Origin: Timonella corticicola | GTDB lineage: Bacteria; Actinomycetota; Actinomycetes; Actinomycetales; Cellulomonadaceae | Length of the DNA stretch: 64,000 bases | Reading direction: 5' to 3' | Assembly: GCF_042683685.1 (NCBI RefSeq) | Contig: NZ_JBHUOP010000003.1 | Location: forward strand, 124,001-188,000 | Shown here: in pieces, positions 43,453-52,572 of the stretch | Layout: the number at the start of each line of letters is the position of its first letter | How positions within the stretch are numbered: position 1 is the first letter of the stretch | Translations under genes and position numbers: made by a program | The notes under the pieces: generated by a model | The model's input: only the letters and a program-made list of their open reading frames with translations | What the model was told of the DNA's origin: nothing | Databases searched by the model: none

Positions 43453-45150
43453 TCACCGCTCTGCGGCACTGCTCCCCGCGATTCGTCCACTGAACAGGCA
43501 TCCGCCAAGGAAAGTCCCCTCAAGCGAACGGTAGCCGTGTACCCCTCCTCCGCCGAAGCCTGCGGCCTCGCCTGCCGCAAACAGGCCCGGAACCGGAGTT
43601 CCCGACTCGTCGAGTACCCGTCCATCGAGGTCGGTGTGGATTCCGCCCAGGGACTTCCGCGTCAAGATGTTGAGTTTCACGGCGATGAACGGTCCTGCGG
43701 CAGGGTCTTGGAACTGGTGCGGTGAGGCCACCCGGATGAGTTTGTCGCCCCTATACGTCCGCGCTTGGCGTACGGCGTTGAGTTGCGCATCCTTGCCGAA
43801 CTCGTTTGCGATCAGACGGTCATGGGCACGGACCTCCGCCCGCACGCTACCCGCGTCAAACGGCACGTCGCCAGAGCGCGCAGTCATCTCCGCAAGCAAC
43901 TCGTCCAGGGTGTCACGCACGATGAAGTCCACGCCCTCGCGTTTGAAGGCCTCAACCGGTGCGGGCGCACCCTTGCCGAGCCGTTGCGCCAGAAGTCGCA
44001 GATCCTTGCCGGTCAGATCCGGGTTCTGCTCGGAGCCGGAGAGAGCGAACTCCTTCTCGATGATCTTCTGCGTCAACACGAACCACGAATGGTCATGGCC
44101 GGTCGAGACATTATGCTCAAGCGTGCCCAGCGTGTCGAACCCTGGCCATAGTGGCGTCGGCAGACGCTTGCCGGTGGCGTCAAACCACAGCGAACTCGGT
44201 CCCGGCAGAATCCGAATCCCGTGCTTGTCCCACACGGGCGCAAAGTTTTCGATGCCCTCGGTGTAATGCCACATCCTGTCCTGATTGATGAGGGTGCCAC
44301 CAGCACGTTCCGTGATCTCCAGCATCCGGCCATCCACGTGGGCCGGCACGCCAGACAACATTCGCAGTGGCGCTTCACCCAAACGCTTCGGCCAGAACTT
44401 GCGGACCAGTTCGTGGTTTCCGCCGATACCGCCAGATGCCACGATGACGGCCTGCGCCCGATGCTCAAACCTGCCCGCCACCTCCCGCGAGCTTGCCTGC
44501 CCACGTGGGGCATCGTCGGGAATCAGAATGGCACCTTTGGCGCCAACCACAGCACCATTTTCGACGAGCAGATCATCCACGCGGTGACGGTGCAGTATTC
44601 GTGCGTGTCCGGTTGCGACTGCCTCGAGGACTTGGGCGGCAAACGGCTCGACCAGACCTGGACCGGTCCCCCATGTGATGTGGAAGCGGGGCACTGAGTT
44701 GCCGTGTCCTATCGCCGTACCCGCACCGCGCTCTGCCCAACCCACGATGGGGAAGAACCGTATGCCCTTGTCAGCGAGCCATTCACGTTTTCCATCAGCG
44801 GCCCATTCCACGTAGGCGCGCGCCCACTTGCGCGGCCACTCGTCCTCGGGGCGGTCGAACCCCGCTGTGGCAAACCAGTCTTGCAGCGCGAGGTCGAGGG
44901 AGTCCTTGACTCCGAGCCGACGCTGTTCAGGCGAGTCAACCAGGAACAGGCCGCCGAAACTCCACCAGGCCTGACCGCCAAGGTTGTGTTCGTTCTCTTG
45001 GTCGATGATCAGGACTTTTCGTCCTCTGTCGAGGAGTTCGCACGCGGCCACCAGGCCTGCCAGCCCTGCACCGATGACAATTGTATGAGGCACAAAGCCG
45101 GGTGCGGCGGATAACTTTGATTGCGCGGATTCTGATTGTGGCATGCTCAA
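43453..45150 (-). CDS. FAD-binding dehydrogenase of the fumarate reductase/KstD-like family
   Basis: 565 residues. The FAD fold IVIGAGLAGLVAACELLDRG, then NLGGQAWWSFGG, then IVASGGIGGNHELV and the C-terminal GRVLDESGTPVPGLFAAGEAAG place it in the flavoprotein dehydrogenase group (COG3573-like). Members dehydrogenate steroids or other alicyclic ketones, but the substrate here is unknown. The TTG at 45150 has AAGGAG 5 bases upstream; an ATG at 45144 is the alternative. It follows the TetR gene by 32 bases on the same strand. Confidence 0.85.
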   Translation of the reverse strand: MSMPQSESAQSKLSAAPGFVPHTIVIGAGLAGLVAACELLDRGRKVLIIDQENEHNLGGQAWWSFGGLFLVDSPEQRRLGVKDSLDLALQDWFATAGFDRPEDEWPRKWARAYVEWAADGKREWLADKGIRFFPIVGWAERGAGTAIGHGNSVPRFHITWGTGPGLVEPFAAQVLEAVATGHARILHRHRVDDLLVENGAVVGAKGAILIPDDAPRGQASSREVAGRFEHRAQAVIVASGGIGGNHELVRKFWPKRLGEAPLRMLSGVPAHVDGRMLEITERAGGTLINQDRMWHYTEGIENFAPVWDKHGIRILPGPSSLWFDATGKRLPTPLWPGFDTLGTLEHNVSTGHDHSWFVLTQKIIEKEFALSGSEQNPDLTGKDLRLLAQRLGKGAPAPVEAFKREGVDFIVRDTLDELLAEMTARSGDVPFDAGSVRAEVRAHDRLIANEFGKDAQLNAVRQARTYRGDKLIRVASPHQFQDPAAGPFIAVKLNILTRKSLGGIHTDLDGRVLDESGTPVPGLFAAGEAAGFGGGGVHGYRSLEGTFLGGCLFSGRIAGSSAAER

Positions 45151-45182
45151 CGTGACTCCTTTGTCGATGAGTTTCCTTGCCT

Positions 45183-45785
45183 TCAGACTACTTGCCGCAC
45201 GTCCGCCTGTGCTCCCTCAACGACCTGGAGCGCGCACGCGATGCTGTTGACCGCTTGCGCCTGGTCGACGCGGACCAACGCGAATCCTGCGATGACGAGG
45301 TTCGTCACGATATCGGCCGCACGCTCAACCCTGGCATCCGTGCGGTCTCCGAGTGCGGCGATCCCCCGCGAAACAGCCTCGTGCAGTTCGGCTCGATACT
45401 CCGCGATGACCTTGGCGACGGGTTCCTCGTGCGCGATGGGCGCACCCGCTGTATTGATGAGTAGACAGCCGTTTGCAACCGCCGTCGAGTCGAGGCTCGT
45501 GAACGCCTCCCGTAGTCCATTCAGGTAGTCAATGAGCGCTTCCGGGGCGACCTCTGACACCTGGAGCGGACTCAAACGTGGCCTGATGACCTCGTCGAGA
45601 TAGTTTTGCACCGCGGCGTCGAACAAGCCGCGTTTGGAACCGAACGTGTTGTAGATACTTGACCGGCTCAGGCCTGTGGCTGCCTCTAGATCTGGAATGG
45701 ACGCGGCCTCGTAGCCCACATCCCAGAACACTGTGCGGGCAGCGCGAACAGCGGCGATTGGATCGAAGCTTCGGGTACGTGCCAT
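45183..45785 (-). CDS. TetR family transcriptional regulator
   Basis: About 200 residues: HTH with ASIPDLEAATGLSRSSIYNTFGSKRGLFDAA, then a helical ligand domain with C-terminal GFALVRVDQAQ resembling the AcuR/YxaF-type group. The ATG at 45785 has GGAGGG 4 bases upstream; the longer frame to 45842 would start inside the operator. It probably represses itself with the flavoprotein gene on one side and the DUF1304 and reductase genes on the other. Confidence 0.9.
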   Translation of the reverse strand: MARTRSFDPIAAVRAARTVFWDVGYEAASIPDLEAATGLSRSSIYNTFGSKRGLFDAAVQNYLDEVIRPRLSPLQVSEVAPEALIDYLNGLREAFTSLDSTAVANGCLLINTAGAPIAHEEPVAKVIAEYRAELHEAVSRGIAALGDRTDARVERAADIVTNLVIAGFALVRVDQAQAVNSIACALQVVEGAQADVRQVV

Positions 45786-45808
45786 GTTCCCTCCTTTACG
45801 GTAACGAC

Positions 45809-45830
45809 CATTCCAGTATATATTGGAATG
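45809..45830. promoter_or_regulatory. Palindromic operator between the TetR and DUF1304 genes
   Basis: Inverted repeat CATTCCA-N8-TGGAATG at 45809-45815 and 45824-45830, with flanking GACCATT direct repeats. It overlaps the AT-rich promoter core (GTATATAT) shared by the divergent genes. Confidence 0.8.
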
Positions 45831-45865
45831 ACCATTACACAATCAACTCGGAAAAGGGAAATCTC

Positions 45866-46252
45866 ATGGTCATCGCCGGTCTCGCACTCGCTGGAGTTGC
45901 CGCGCTCCTGCACGTCTACATCTTCTACATGGAGTCCATCGCCTGGACTAGCGCCAAGGTGCGGGCCACCTTCGGGACCACCGAGGACGAAGCCAGGGCA
46001 ACCAAGGAGATGGCGTTCAATCAGGGCTTCTACAACCTCTTCCTCGCGATCGCGACTGCCGTGGGAATCATTCTCCATGTGTCCGGACTTCACGCCGTCG
46101 GCATCGCGCTGCTCCTGTCCGGAGTCGGGTCCATGTTCGCCGCCGCGCTCGTGCTGTTCCTCTCCAGCCCAGACAAGCGCGGCGCGGCCGTCAAACAGGG
46201 CACGTTCCCATTACTCGCAATCGTTCTGCTCATCCTGGGAATAGCCCTCTGA
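45866..46252 (+). CDS. DUF1304 small membrane protein
   Basis: 128 residues with four helices. The family pattern HVYIFYMESIAW at the start and KEMAFNQGFYNLFLA in the second helix are present. The function is unknown; these proteins often accompany oxidoreductases under TetR control, as here. The ATG has AAAAGGG upstream. Confidence 0.85.
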   Translation: MVIAGLALAGVAALLHVYIFYMESIAWTSAKVRATFGTTEDEARATKEMAFNQGFYNLFLAIATAVGIILHVSGLHAVGIALLLSGVGSMFAAALVLFLSSPDKRGAAVKQGTFPLLAIVLLILGIAL

Positions 46253-46322
46253 CATCCAGAAGGCTCCACACGCCCAGCTTCGACATTCGCATACCAACAC
46301 ACCACCCCAAGGGACCATCTTC

Positions 46323-47342
46323 ATGACCTCATCCACCAGCACCCAGATTCGCCTCGTCTCTCGCCCAACCGGTTGGCCAAGCCACGAGAACTTCGAGATC
46401 GCACACGTGGAACTCGAAGACCTCGAACTAGGGCAGGTACGAGTGCGCAACGAGTTCATCTCAGTTGACCCATACATGCGTGGCCGCATGAACGACACCC
46501 GCAGTTACGTCGCTCCCTACGCACTCGGCGCGCCGATCACAGGCGGGGCAGTCGGTCGAGTCATCGAGTCAGCAGCGCCGGAACTTCCCGTGGGCACCGC
46601 TGTCCTGCACCAGCACGGCTGGGCCGACGTGGTCCAGGAGGCAGCATCGACGTTCCGCGCCATACCCGAGATTCCGGGAGTACCGCTTTCCCTGAACCTG
46701 CACATTCTCGGCATGACAGGTTTGACCGCTTACGTCGGACTCACGGCAATCGCAGGGCTTCAGCCAGGTGACACCGTATTCGTCTCCGGTGCAGCCGGAG
46801 CAGTGGGAACCGCCGTCGGACAAATCGCAAAGCTCCTCGGCGCACACCGAGTCATCGGCTCCGCCGGCAGCGAAGAAAAGGTCAAGCTCCTCACCGAGAA
46901 ATACGGCTACGACGCGGCATTCAACTACAAGGCCAGCGACGTTCGCGAGCAACTCAGACAAGCCGCACCGCAGGGCATTGACGTCTACTTCGACAACGTC
47001 GGTGGCGACCACCTAGAAGCCGCTCTCGACGCCTTTAATGACGGCGGTCGAGCCGCGCTGTGTGGTGCCATCTCGGGCTACAACACCACCGAGCGCACCC
47101 CTGGGCCCAGCAATCTGGCCAACATCATCACCCGTGGCTTGACTCTCAAGGGCTTCACACTGGCCGCCTACCTGCACCTTGCGCCAGAGTTTCAGGAGAA
47201 GATGACTCCTTGGTTCGCATCAGGAAAGATTGCCTACGACGAGACCATCGTTGACGGGATCGAGAACACCGTGGACGCTTTCCTCGACATGATGCGTGGG
47301 GCGAACACCGGCAAGATGCTCGCGCGTATCGCTCAGCCATGA
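46323..47342 (+). CDS. NADP-dependent MDR-family oxidoreductase (CurA/2-alkenal reductase-like)
   Basis: 339 residues. It is zinc-free, with the NADPH-binding motif VFVSGAAGAVGTAVGQIAK, the early signature SVDPYMRGRMND and the motif IDVYFDNVGGDHLE. Family members reduce alpha,beta-unsaturated ketones and aldehydes (curcumin reductase, leukotriene B4 dehydrogenase). It lies 70 bases after the DUF1304 gene and presumably shares its TetR-controlled promoter. Confidence 0.9.
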   Translation: MTSSTSTQIRLVSRPTGWPSHENFEIAHVELEDLELGQVRVRNEFISVDPYMRGRMNDTRSYVAPYALGAPITGGAVGRVIESAAPELPVGTAVLHQHGWADVVQEAASTFRAIPEIPGVPLSLNLHILGMTGLTAYVGLTAIAGLQPGDTVFVSGAAGAVGTAVGQIAKLLGAHRVIGSAGSEEKVKLLTEKYGYDAAFNYKASDVREQLRQAAPQGIDVYFDNVGGDHLEAALDAFNDGGRAALCGAISGYNTTERTPGPSNLANIITRGLTLKGFTLAAYLHLAPEFQEKMTPWFASGKIAYDETIVDGIENTVDAFLDMMRGANTGKMLARIAQP

Positions 47343-47504
47343 GGGACAACAAGGTGTAGAACTACCCCGCAATTTCGGAACCATCTGGGTGCTCAAGGCG
47401 TTCTCATCCATGTCAGAAGGCGTGGGTCACGCTGCGGAATGTCAGTGTCTGCGGCTAGTGTGAAAGAGCACGCCACGACATGAACCAAAACGATAGGTAC
47501 CGTC

Positions 47505-48050
47505 TTGAACACCCAGCCCGGAATTGCAGAGATCACGCTGAGCGATAACCGCGAACTGATCTCCGCAGCACGGCGAGAGTTGGCGACCACCACGGTCAAC
47601 GACACTGAAACGACCGCTCGATTCGTCACGCAACTTGGCGCTCTGCGCGATTTCGCCGAAGGCATGAGCCGTGGCATCGAACAGTTCACGTACCTGAAGA
47701 CCAGCGAGCACGCAGTCCTCAGCACGGTGGCCAAGGATATCTCTCACCCCCGTCACATTGGACGCCGGGTCGGCATGGACCGCGAGGTCGTACACACGAT
47801 CCTGATCGCACTGGAGGAACGCGGATTCGTCTACGTCTCGGAGCGTATCGGTGACCGCATCATCGACGTTACTGTCACCGATAACGGTCATGCCGCTCTC
47901 GCGCAGACCGAGGCAGTCCAGTTCCGCTCCCTTGACGCTCTGCTACAGCAAGCTCCGCGCCAAGACGTGCAGCGCCTGCTGTACCTTCTTGATGAGGCAA
48001 CCGAACTCGCAACCCGCCTGGCACAGTCCGCCATAGTGCCACAGTCCTAA
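47505..48050 (+). CDS. MarR-like winged-helix regulator
   Basis: 181 residues from a TTG start. The central winged helix reads HAVLSTVAKDISHPRHIGRRVGMDREVVHTILIALEERGFV with a wing IGDRIIDVTVTDNG, flanked by dimerisation helices. The start is uncertain because the RBS is weak. It stands alone between the reductase and the two-component genes; its target is unknown. Confidence 0.7.
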   Translation: MNTQPGIAEITLSDNRELISAARRELATTTVNDTETTARFVTQLGALRDFAEGMSRGIEQFTYLKTSEHAVLSTVAKDISHPRHIGRRVGMDREVVHTILIALEERGFVYVSERIGDRIIDVTVTDNGHAALAQTEAVQFRSLDALLQQAPRQDVQRLLYLLDEATELATRLAQSAIVPQS

Positions 48051-48161
48051 CCGCCGAGCACCCCGCCACCTCATACTTTGGCTGACGCCACCAAGCAACC
48101 ACTGCGAAGACAATACTTTCGGACGAGGCGGAACCCAACTCGTCGACAATAGTGTTGAGCC

Positions 48162-49403
48162 ATGAGCCGACTGCATGACTTCTTCTTCCCGCCTTCACTA
48201 CCTGGCTACCCAATCAGTTACCGGGGACAGGTATTACGCTGGATTTTCGTTGTTACTGTGGGTTTGGCAACTGTGATCTACCGGTTTTCAGATCTTTCAT
48301 GGAAATATGACGAACCCACAGCACTGGCCTTGTTCGGCGAGTTCATCGGGTTAGCAGGAGCACTCTACTTAGCGGCGAGAAGACGCGAGTTGCCGTTTCA
48401 AATCGCTTACTTTGCACCGTTATGTTTGGCAGTGTCGAGTTCGAGCACCGGCGCAGCCCTACTCGCGATGTTTTCTATGGCTACGCGCGGACGGTGGCAA
48501 GAGATCTTGCCTAATTCTCTGCTGTTCGCAACGTCTCAGATTGTGTCCAGTCTGGTGTATTCGGAGATTCTTGCCCCAGGGATCCCGCTTATGATCGGCT
48601 TCGTCTCGATAGTGCCTCTTTCGGTGATTTTCTACGCAGTGGCCGTATCGATCGGCGAACGCCGGAAAAGGAACTCTGCGTTCACGGCGTGGCAGGCCAG
48701 TGAACAGCAGGTACAGTCCTCGCGGGTGCAGGAGATTCGCGCACTTGAACGCACATCCATAGCACGCGAAATGCACGATGTGCTCGCCCATCGCATCTCG
48801 ATGGTTGCGCTCCATTCGGGTGCCCTCGCCTACCGCGATGACATGCCGCCTGAGCAGGTCCACGAGACCGCCCAACTCATCAACGACAGCGCCCGGCTCG
48901 CGTTATCCGAGTTGCGCGAGGTGTTGGGCACGCTACGCGCGGACCAGATTTCCGACGAGTCGGATGCGCCCCAGCCCACTCTCGCGCAGTTGCCGCTTCT
49001 GTGGGAAGAGGCGAACACGGCGGTCGCACCTGTATCGATTGTGTGGCATGGCCTGCGTCCCGAGGACGCTGACGTATTGCAGGAGAGCACGAGTCGCAAC
49101 GCATATCGTGTGATCCAAGAGGGCTTAACGAATGCCCGCAAACATGCTCCCGGGATTCCAGTGCAGGTATCGTTGTCGCGCATAGATCCTCGGTTCTTGC
49201 GGATCACGCTGGTGAATCGACTCGCTGGAGGCCGAACTGTGCAGGATACTGTACCTCTTGAGGGCTTCGGTCTGATCGGAATGACGGAGCGAGTCCGGTC
49301 ATCGGGAGGCACGATCACCGCCGGACCATCTGGCGATTTGTTTGTCGTTGATGTAGCGCTCCCCTGGGTTGAACGCGAGATAGGGCAGGAGGACTCCGAG
49401 TGA
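48162..49403 (+). CDS. NarL-type sensor histidine kinase
   Basis: 413 residues: five to six membrane helices with little extracellular sequence (about 20-165), a short coiled coil, then HisKA_3 with the phosphorylated H205 (EMHDVLAHRIS) and an HATPase_c end with NAYRVIQEGLTNARKHAPG and EGFGLIGMTERV. The compact membrane sensor resembles envelope-sensing kinases such as DesK/LiaS. The stop overlaps the response regulator start as GTGA. Confidence 0.92.
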   Translation: MSRLHDFFFPPSLPGYPISYRGQVLRWIFVVTVGLATVIYRFSDLSWKYDEPTALALFGEFIGLAGALYLAARRRELPFQIAYFAPLCLAVSSSSTGAALLAMFSMATRGRWQEILPNSLLFATSQIVSSLVYSEILAPGIPLMIGFVSIVPLSVIFYAVAVSIGERRKRNSAFTAWQASEQQVQSSRVQEIRALERTSIAREMHDVLAHRISMVALHSGALAYRDDMPPEQVHETAQLINDSARLALSELREVLGTLRADQISDESDAPQPTLAQLPLLWEEANTAVAPVSIVWHGLRPEDADVLQESTSRNAYRVIQEGLTNARKHAPGIPVQVSLSRIDPRFLRITLVNRLAGGRTVQDTVPLEGFGLIGMTERVRSSGGTITAGPSGDLFVVDVALPWVEREIGQEDSE

Positions 49404-50137
49404 CTGACACGATCCGGATACTGATCGCGGATGATGATGCGCTGGTCCGCGCTGGCCTGAAGTTGATCTTGGGCGCGCACCCTGAACTGATGGTCGTGGG
49501 CGAGGCACCGAATGGCGAGGTTGCCGTGCACATGTTCCGTGACCTCCTACCCGACGTGGTGCTCATGGACATCCGCATGCCCGAGCGCAGTGGGCTGTCG
49601 GCAACCGAGGAGATCCTTCGGACACATCCTTCGGCCAACATCGTTGTCCTCACTACGTTCGATACCGATGAGTTCGTGGTGCGTGCACTCAAATCTGGTG
49701 CGCGCGGATTTCTGCTCAAGGACACTGAACCTGCGGAGTTGGTCCGCTCTGTCCGCGTGGCGGCGGCAGGTCAGGCAACCCTCTCGCCTTCAGTGATTAC
49801 CCAGTTGGTGGCACAAGTGCCGGGTGTCGGCGTTTCCAACACCGCGGGAACGGATAAAACCGGAGACCCATCACACGGCTCAGGCGCCGTTGTCCATCCT
49901 TCAGATCGTGCACGACGGGATGAGAACGCCTACGCTCACCTGCTAGAACTCACGGATCGAGAGCTCGATGTGGCCCGAGCCGTTGCGGTGGGAATGAGCA
50001 ATTCCCAGATCGCAGAGCACCTGTTCCTCTCGGTGCCGACGGTCAAGACCCACCTGTCACGGGTGTTCGATAAACTGGGAGTGGATAACAGGGTCCAGGT
50101 TGCCCTCACCATCACCGCAGCCAAACTCAATACTTGA
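49400..50137 (+). CDS. LuxR/NarL-family response regulator
   Basis: 245 residues. The receiver has the acidic pair DD, the phosphorylated D57 in VVLMDIRMPERSG, the Thr in VLTTF and the Lys in LLKDTEP. A roughly 35-residue linker leads to the LuxR HTH (LTDRELDVARAVAVGMSNSQIAEHLFLSVPTVKTH). It is coupled to the kinase upstream. The last codons overlap the operator-like palindrome of the next gene. Confidence 0.95.
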   Translation: MTDTIRILIADDDALVRAGLKLILGAHPELMVVGEAPNGEVAVHMFRDLLPDVVLMDIRMPERSGLSATEEILRTHPSANIVVLTTFDTDEFVVRALKSGARGFLLKDTEPAELVRSVRVAAAGQATLSPSVITQLVAQVPGVGVSNTAGTDKTGDPSHGSGAVVHPSDRARRDENAYAHLLELTDRELDVARAVAVGMSNSQIAEHLFLSVPTVKTHLSRVFDKLGVDNRVQVALTITAAKLNT

Positions 50138-50147
50138 AACTTCAAGT
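50132..50147 (+). promoter_or_regulatory. Palindromic operator upstream of the MarR gene
   Basis: ACTTGAA-AC-TTCAAGT, a perfect inverted repeat 22 bases before the MarR start. It contains the stop codon of the response regulator gene. It is a likely autoregulatory MarR site. Confidence 0.75.
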
Positions 50148-50168
50148 AATTTGGGTAGAATTAAGAGC

Positions 50169-50684
50169 ATGTCCCAAGAGCTCACCCCAGACGTGCACTG
50201 GCTGTCCCCCACAGAAAGAGGAGCTTGGGTGGCGCTCGCCGACCTGATGTTTCGACTGCCCTCCACACTCGAATCTGACCTGCAACGCGAGAGCGACCTC
50301 AGTTTCTATGAGTACATGGTTCTCGCCATGCTTTCCGAGGAACCAGACCGTACCCTCGGCATGGGGTATCTCGCAACGTTGACGTCGGGTTCCCTGTCTC
50401 GACTGTCTCATGTGATCAAGCGGCTTGAGCGAGCCGGATATGTCACGCGATCTCGAAGCCAGAAGGACAAGCGTCACACCAACGCTCATCTGACCGACGC
50501 TGGCTGGGAGAAGATCACCGCAAGCGCGCCAGGCCACGTCCGCAAGGTACGTAGCACCGTGTTCAACGCACTCACCGCTGAACAGGTTCAGCAACTCAAC
50601 GTCATCGCTGACGCGATTCGCGAGAACCTTGATCAGGAGCGCATCGCCCCTTGCTCCGAAACTACGGACTGTACCGAAGAGTAA
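50169..50684 (+). CDS. MarR family transcriptional regulator
   Basis: 171 residues. The winged helix is GYLATLTSGSLSRLSHVIKRLERAGYVTRSRSQKDKRHTNAHLTDAG, the classic MarR form with the Arg-rich wing. The ATG at 50169 fits the upstream palindrome; 50100 would start within the response regulator. It may regulate its own gene; no efflux pump or enzyme gene follows. Confidence 0.9.
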   Translation: MSQELTPDVHWLSPTERGAWVALADLMFRLPSTLESDLQRESDLSFYEYMVLAMLSEEPDRTLGMGYLATLTSGSLSRLSHVIKRLERAGYVTRSRSQKDKRHTNAHLTDAGWEKITASAPGHVRKVRSTVFNALTAEQVQQLNVIADAIRENLDQERIAPCSETTDCTEE

Positions 50685-50704
50685 CCTCACCCAAGGCCTA
50701 AAAC

Positions 50705-50771
50705 TCGATGGGCGTTTTGGTCCACATGCACTAAGTAATGATGTGTATGCGGACCAAAAATGCCCCATCGA
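50705..50771. terminator. Imperfect long hairpin between MarR and acyltransferase genes
   Basis: Arms TCGATGGGCGTTTTGGTCC and the near-complement at 50751-50771 pair with one bulge, loop about 27 bases. It lies at a convergent junction. The end word TCGATGGGGC recurs at 61618. Confidence 0.65.
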
Positions 50772-50850
50772 CATAGATTCCGCGACTGAACAGTTCTGGC
50801 CCACGGTTGAGTAATCCAGATGAGCCACCTACCTGGCCACGGACCAGAGG

Positions 50851-51474
50851 TTAGGCGTCAGAAGAAGCTGGGGAATCGTCGGAAATCTTAGGCGCACGGT
50901 CCTCCTCGCGCAGGCGTGGCTCTGTCCGAAACTGCGGGCGATAGCCTGACTTGTCCTTATAGAAGTCACGCACGAAATCCATGTCCTCATGGACATTACC
51001 GGTGGGCGTGAACGTGACGCCGAGGCCGCACGTGCGGGACTCGCGGTCCACGTACCCGAGCGTGACCGGGATGCCGGTCTGGGTGGCAATCCGGTAGAAC
51101 CCAGACTTCCAGTATTTGCCCGACCCGCGCGTGCCTTCCGGGGTAACGACCAAAGTGAACTCGTCATTGGCCTCCGCTGCGGCAACCAACTTCTCCACCA
51201 GCCCAAATGGACGCTTACGGTCCACGGGAATGCCACCGAGCGCACGCATGAGCGGGCCGAGCGGGAACTTGAACAGCGAGTCCTTGCCCAGGAATCGGAA
51301 ATCGATGCCCAACTCCCACGCGATCCCCAGCATCATGATGAAGTCCCAGTTGGACGTGTGCGGGGCACCAATCAGAATTGATGGCTGCCCCTTTTCTGGC
51401 GCGACCGTTGAAACATGATTCCACCGGAAAAGTTTGAAACCTAGCCGTGCCACACTGCGCTTGAATCCACTCAT
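50851..51474 (-). CDS. PlsC-like 1-acylglycerol-phosphate acyltransferase family protein
   Basis: About 207 residues. The acyltransferase motifs HTSNWD (HX4D) and VVTPEGTRG (EGTR) are in the right order, with GGIPVDRKRP between them. The family transfers acyl chains to lysophosphatidate or related acceptors at the membrane face. The ATG at 51474 follows ATGGAGCA; a longer frame to 51531 has a TTG start. Confidence 0.85.
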   Translation of the reverse strand: MSGFKRSVARLGFKLFRWNHVSTVAPEKGQPSILIGAPHTSNWDFIMMLGIAWELGIDFRFLGKDSLFKFPLGPLMRALGGIPVDRKRPFGLVEKLVAAAEANDEFTLVVTPEGTRGSGKYWKSGFYRIATQTGIPVTLGYVDRESRTCGLGVTFTPTGNVHEDMDFVRDFYKDKSGYRPQFRTEPRLREEDRAPKISDDSPASSDA

Positions 51475-51707
51475 TGCTCCATTGTGCAACAGCAGGCTCG
51501 TGCGCCCTAACCGAGCACACGGACCCCGCAACGAACTAAATCCTACTTATCGACTAAAACTCGCCTAGACTGCCTTGGAGTGCACAAACACGCCGGGGTG
51601 TTCGCCACGCGGACTCCCGAGGTCCCCAACCGCACTTGCTCCCCCATCGCGCGGACCCCGCGCAACCGTCTCTCCCCCAGGCGAACCACACCACCGGAAG
51701 GAACATC

Positions 51708-52328
51708 GTGTCATTCGTTGTCACCGAAGAACAGTTCGAACTGCTCTTCCCCGAACGCAATCCGTTCTACACCTACCAGGGCCTCGTCGAGGCAACGGCA
51801 AAGTATCCCGAGTTCACGACCACCGGCGGCCAGGAAATCGCGCTTCGTGAGGCTGCGGCTTTCCTCGCGAACACGTCACACGAATCCCTTCAGTTCAAAC
51901 ACGTGGTCGAGATCAACACCGCCTTCTACGACCACTACTGCGACCCAAGCCAACCCTACGGATGTCCTGCCGGAAAGGCCGCCTACTACGGTCGCGGTCC
52001 GATTCAGTTGTCGTGGAACTTCAACTACAAGGCTGCGGGCGATGCACTCGGGTTCGACCTGCTGAATCACCCGGAACTCGTGGAAACCGATCCGATGGTC
52101 GCATGGGCGACAGCGCTCTGGTACTGGAACACGCAGGTTGGCCCAGGTAACTTCACCTGCCACAATGCGATCGTTGGCGATCACGGGTTCGCCGAGACGA
52201 TTCGTTCGATCAACGGCCCGCTGGAGTGCGAGGGTGGCAATCCTCGTCAGATGAACAATCGCGTCAGGTTGTTCACCGAGTACTGCGAGGTTCTGGGTAC
52301 CACAACGGGCGACAACCTCACCTGCTAG
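51708..52328 (+). CDS. Glycoside hydrolase family 19 protein without signal peptide
   Basis: 206 residues. GH19 motifs are clear: FLANTSHES with catalytic E59, AYYGRGPIQLSWNFNY, and SINGPLECEGG with a C-terminal Cys pair. GH19 enzymes hydrolyse chitin or, in phage-type lysins, peptidoglycan. There is no secretion signal and no carbohydrate-binding domain, and upstream bases do not encode one in frame. The GTG start has GGAAGGA at a normal distance. It could be a cytoplasmic or holin-dependent lysin, or be exported by a non-Sec route. Confidence 0.85.
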   Translation: MSFVVTEEQFELLFPERNPFYTYQGLVEATAKYPEFTTTGGQEIALREAAAFLANTSHESLQFKHVVEINTAFYDHYCDPSQPYGCPAGKAAYYGRGPIQLSWNFNYKAAGDALGFDLLNHPELVETDPMVAWATALWYWNTQVGPGNFTCHNAIVGDHGFAETIRSINGPLECEGGNPRQMNNRVRLFTEYCEVLGTTTGDNLTC

Positions 52329-52486
52329 TTCGCTTGTGGCGCACTGCGCCACCGTTGCCCTGCGGATTGCTGTGGCACAGGCTTTCTGGCTGCGCAGCGT
52401 CTCGAAGCAGATGTGCAGTGGTAGCCTGACGTTGCGATGTGGCTGTGCCGCGCATCGGCGTGGTGCGCACTCGCACCACGCCCATC

Positions 52487-52549
52487 CGTTGAGAGTGACC
52501 AGATCCGCACTCACGATGCGTGAGAGTGCGGATCTGGTCACTCTCAACG
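52487..52549. terminator. Bidirectional hairpin between GH19 and focA-like genes
   Basis: A perfect 26-bp inverted repeat (52487-52512 and 52524-52549) with an 11-base loop. It shares the word GAGAGT[TG]ACC with the hemB-hemL hairpin. It lies between two convergent genes. Confidence 0.85.
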
Positions 52550-52572
52550 TTTGTTGGACGATGCGGGTGGCG

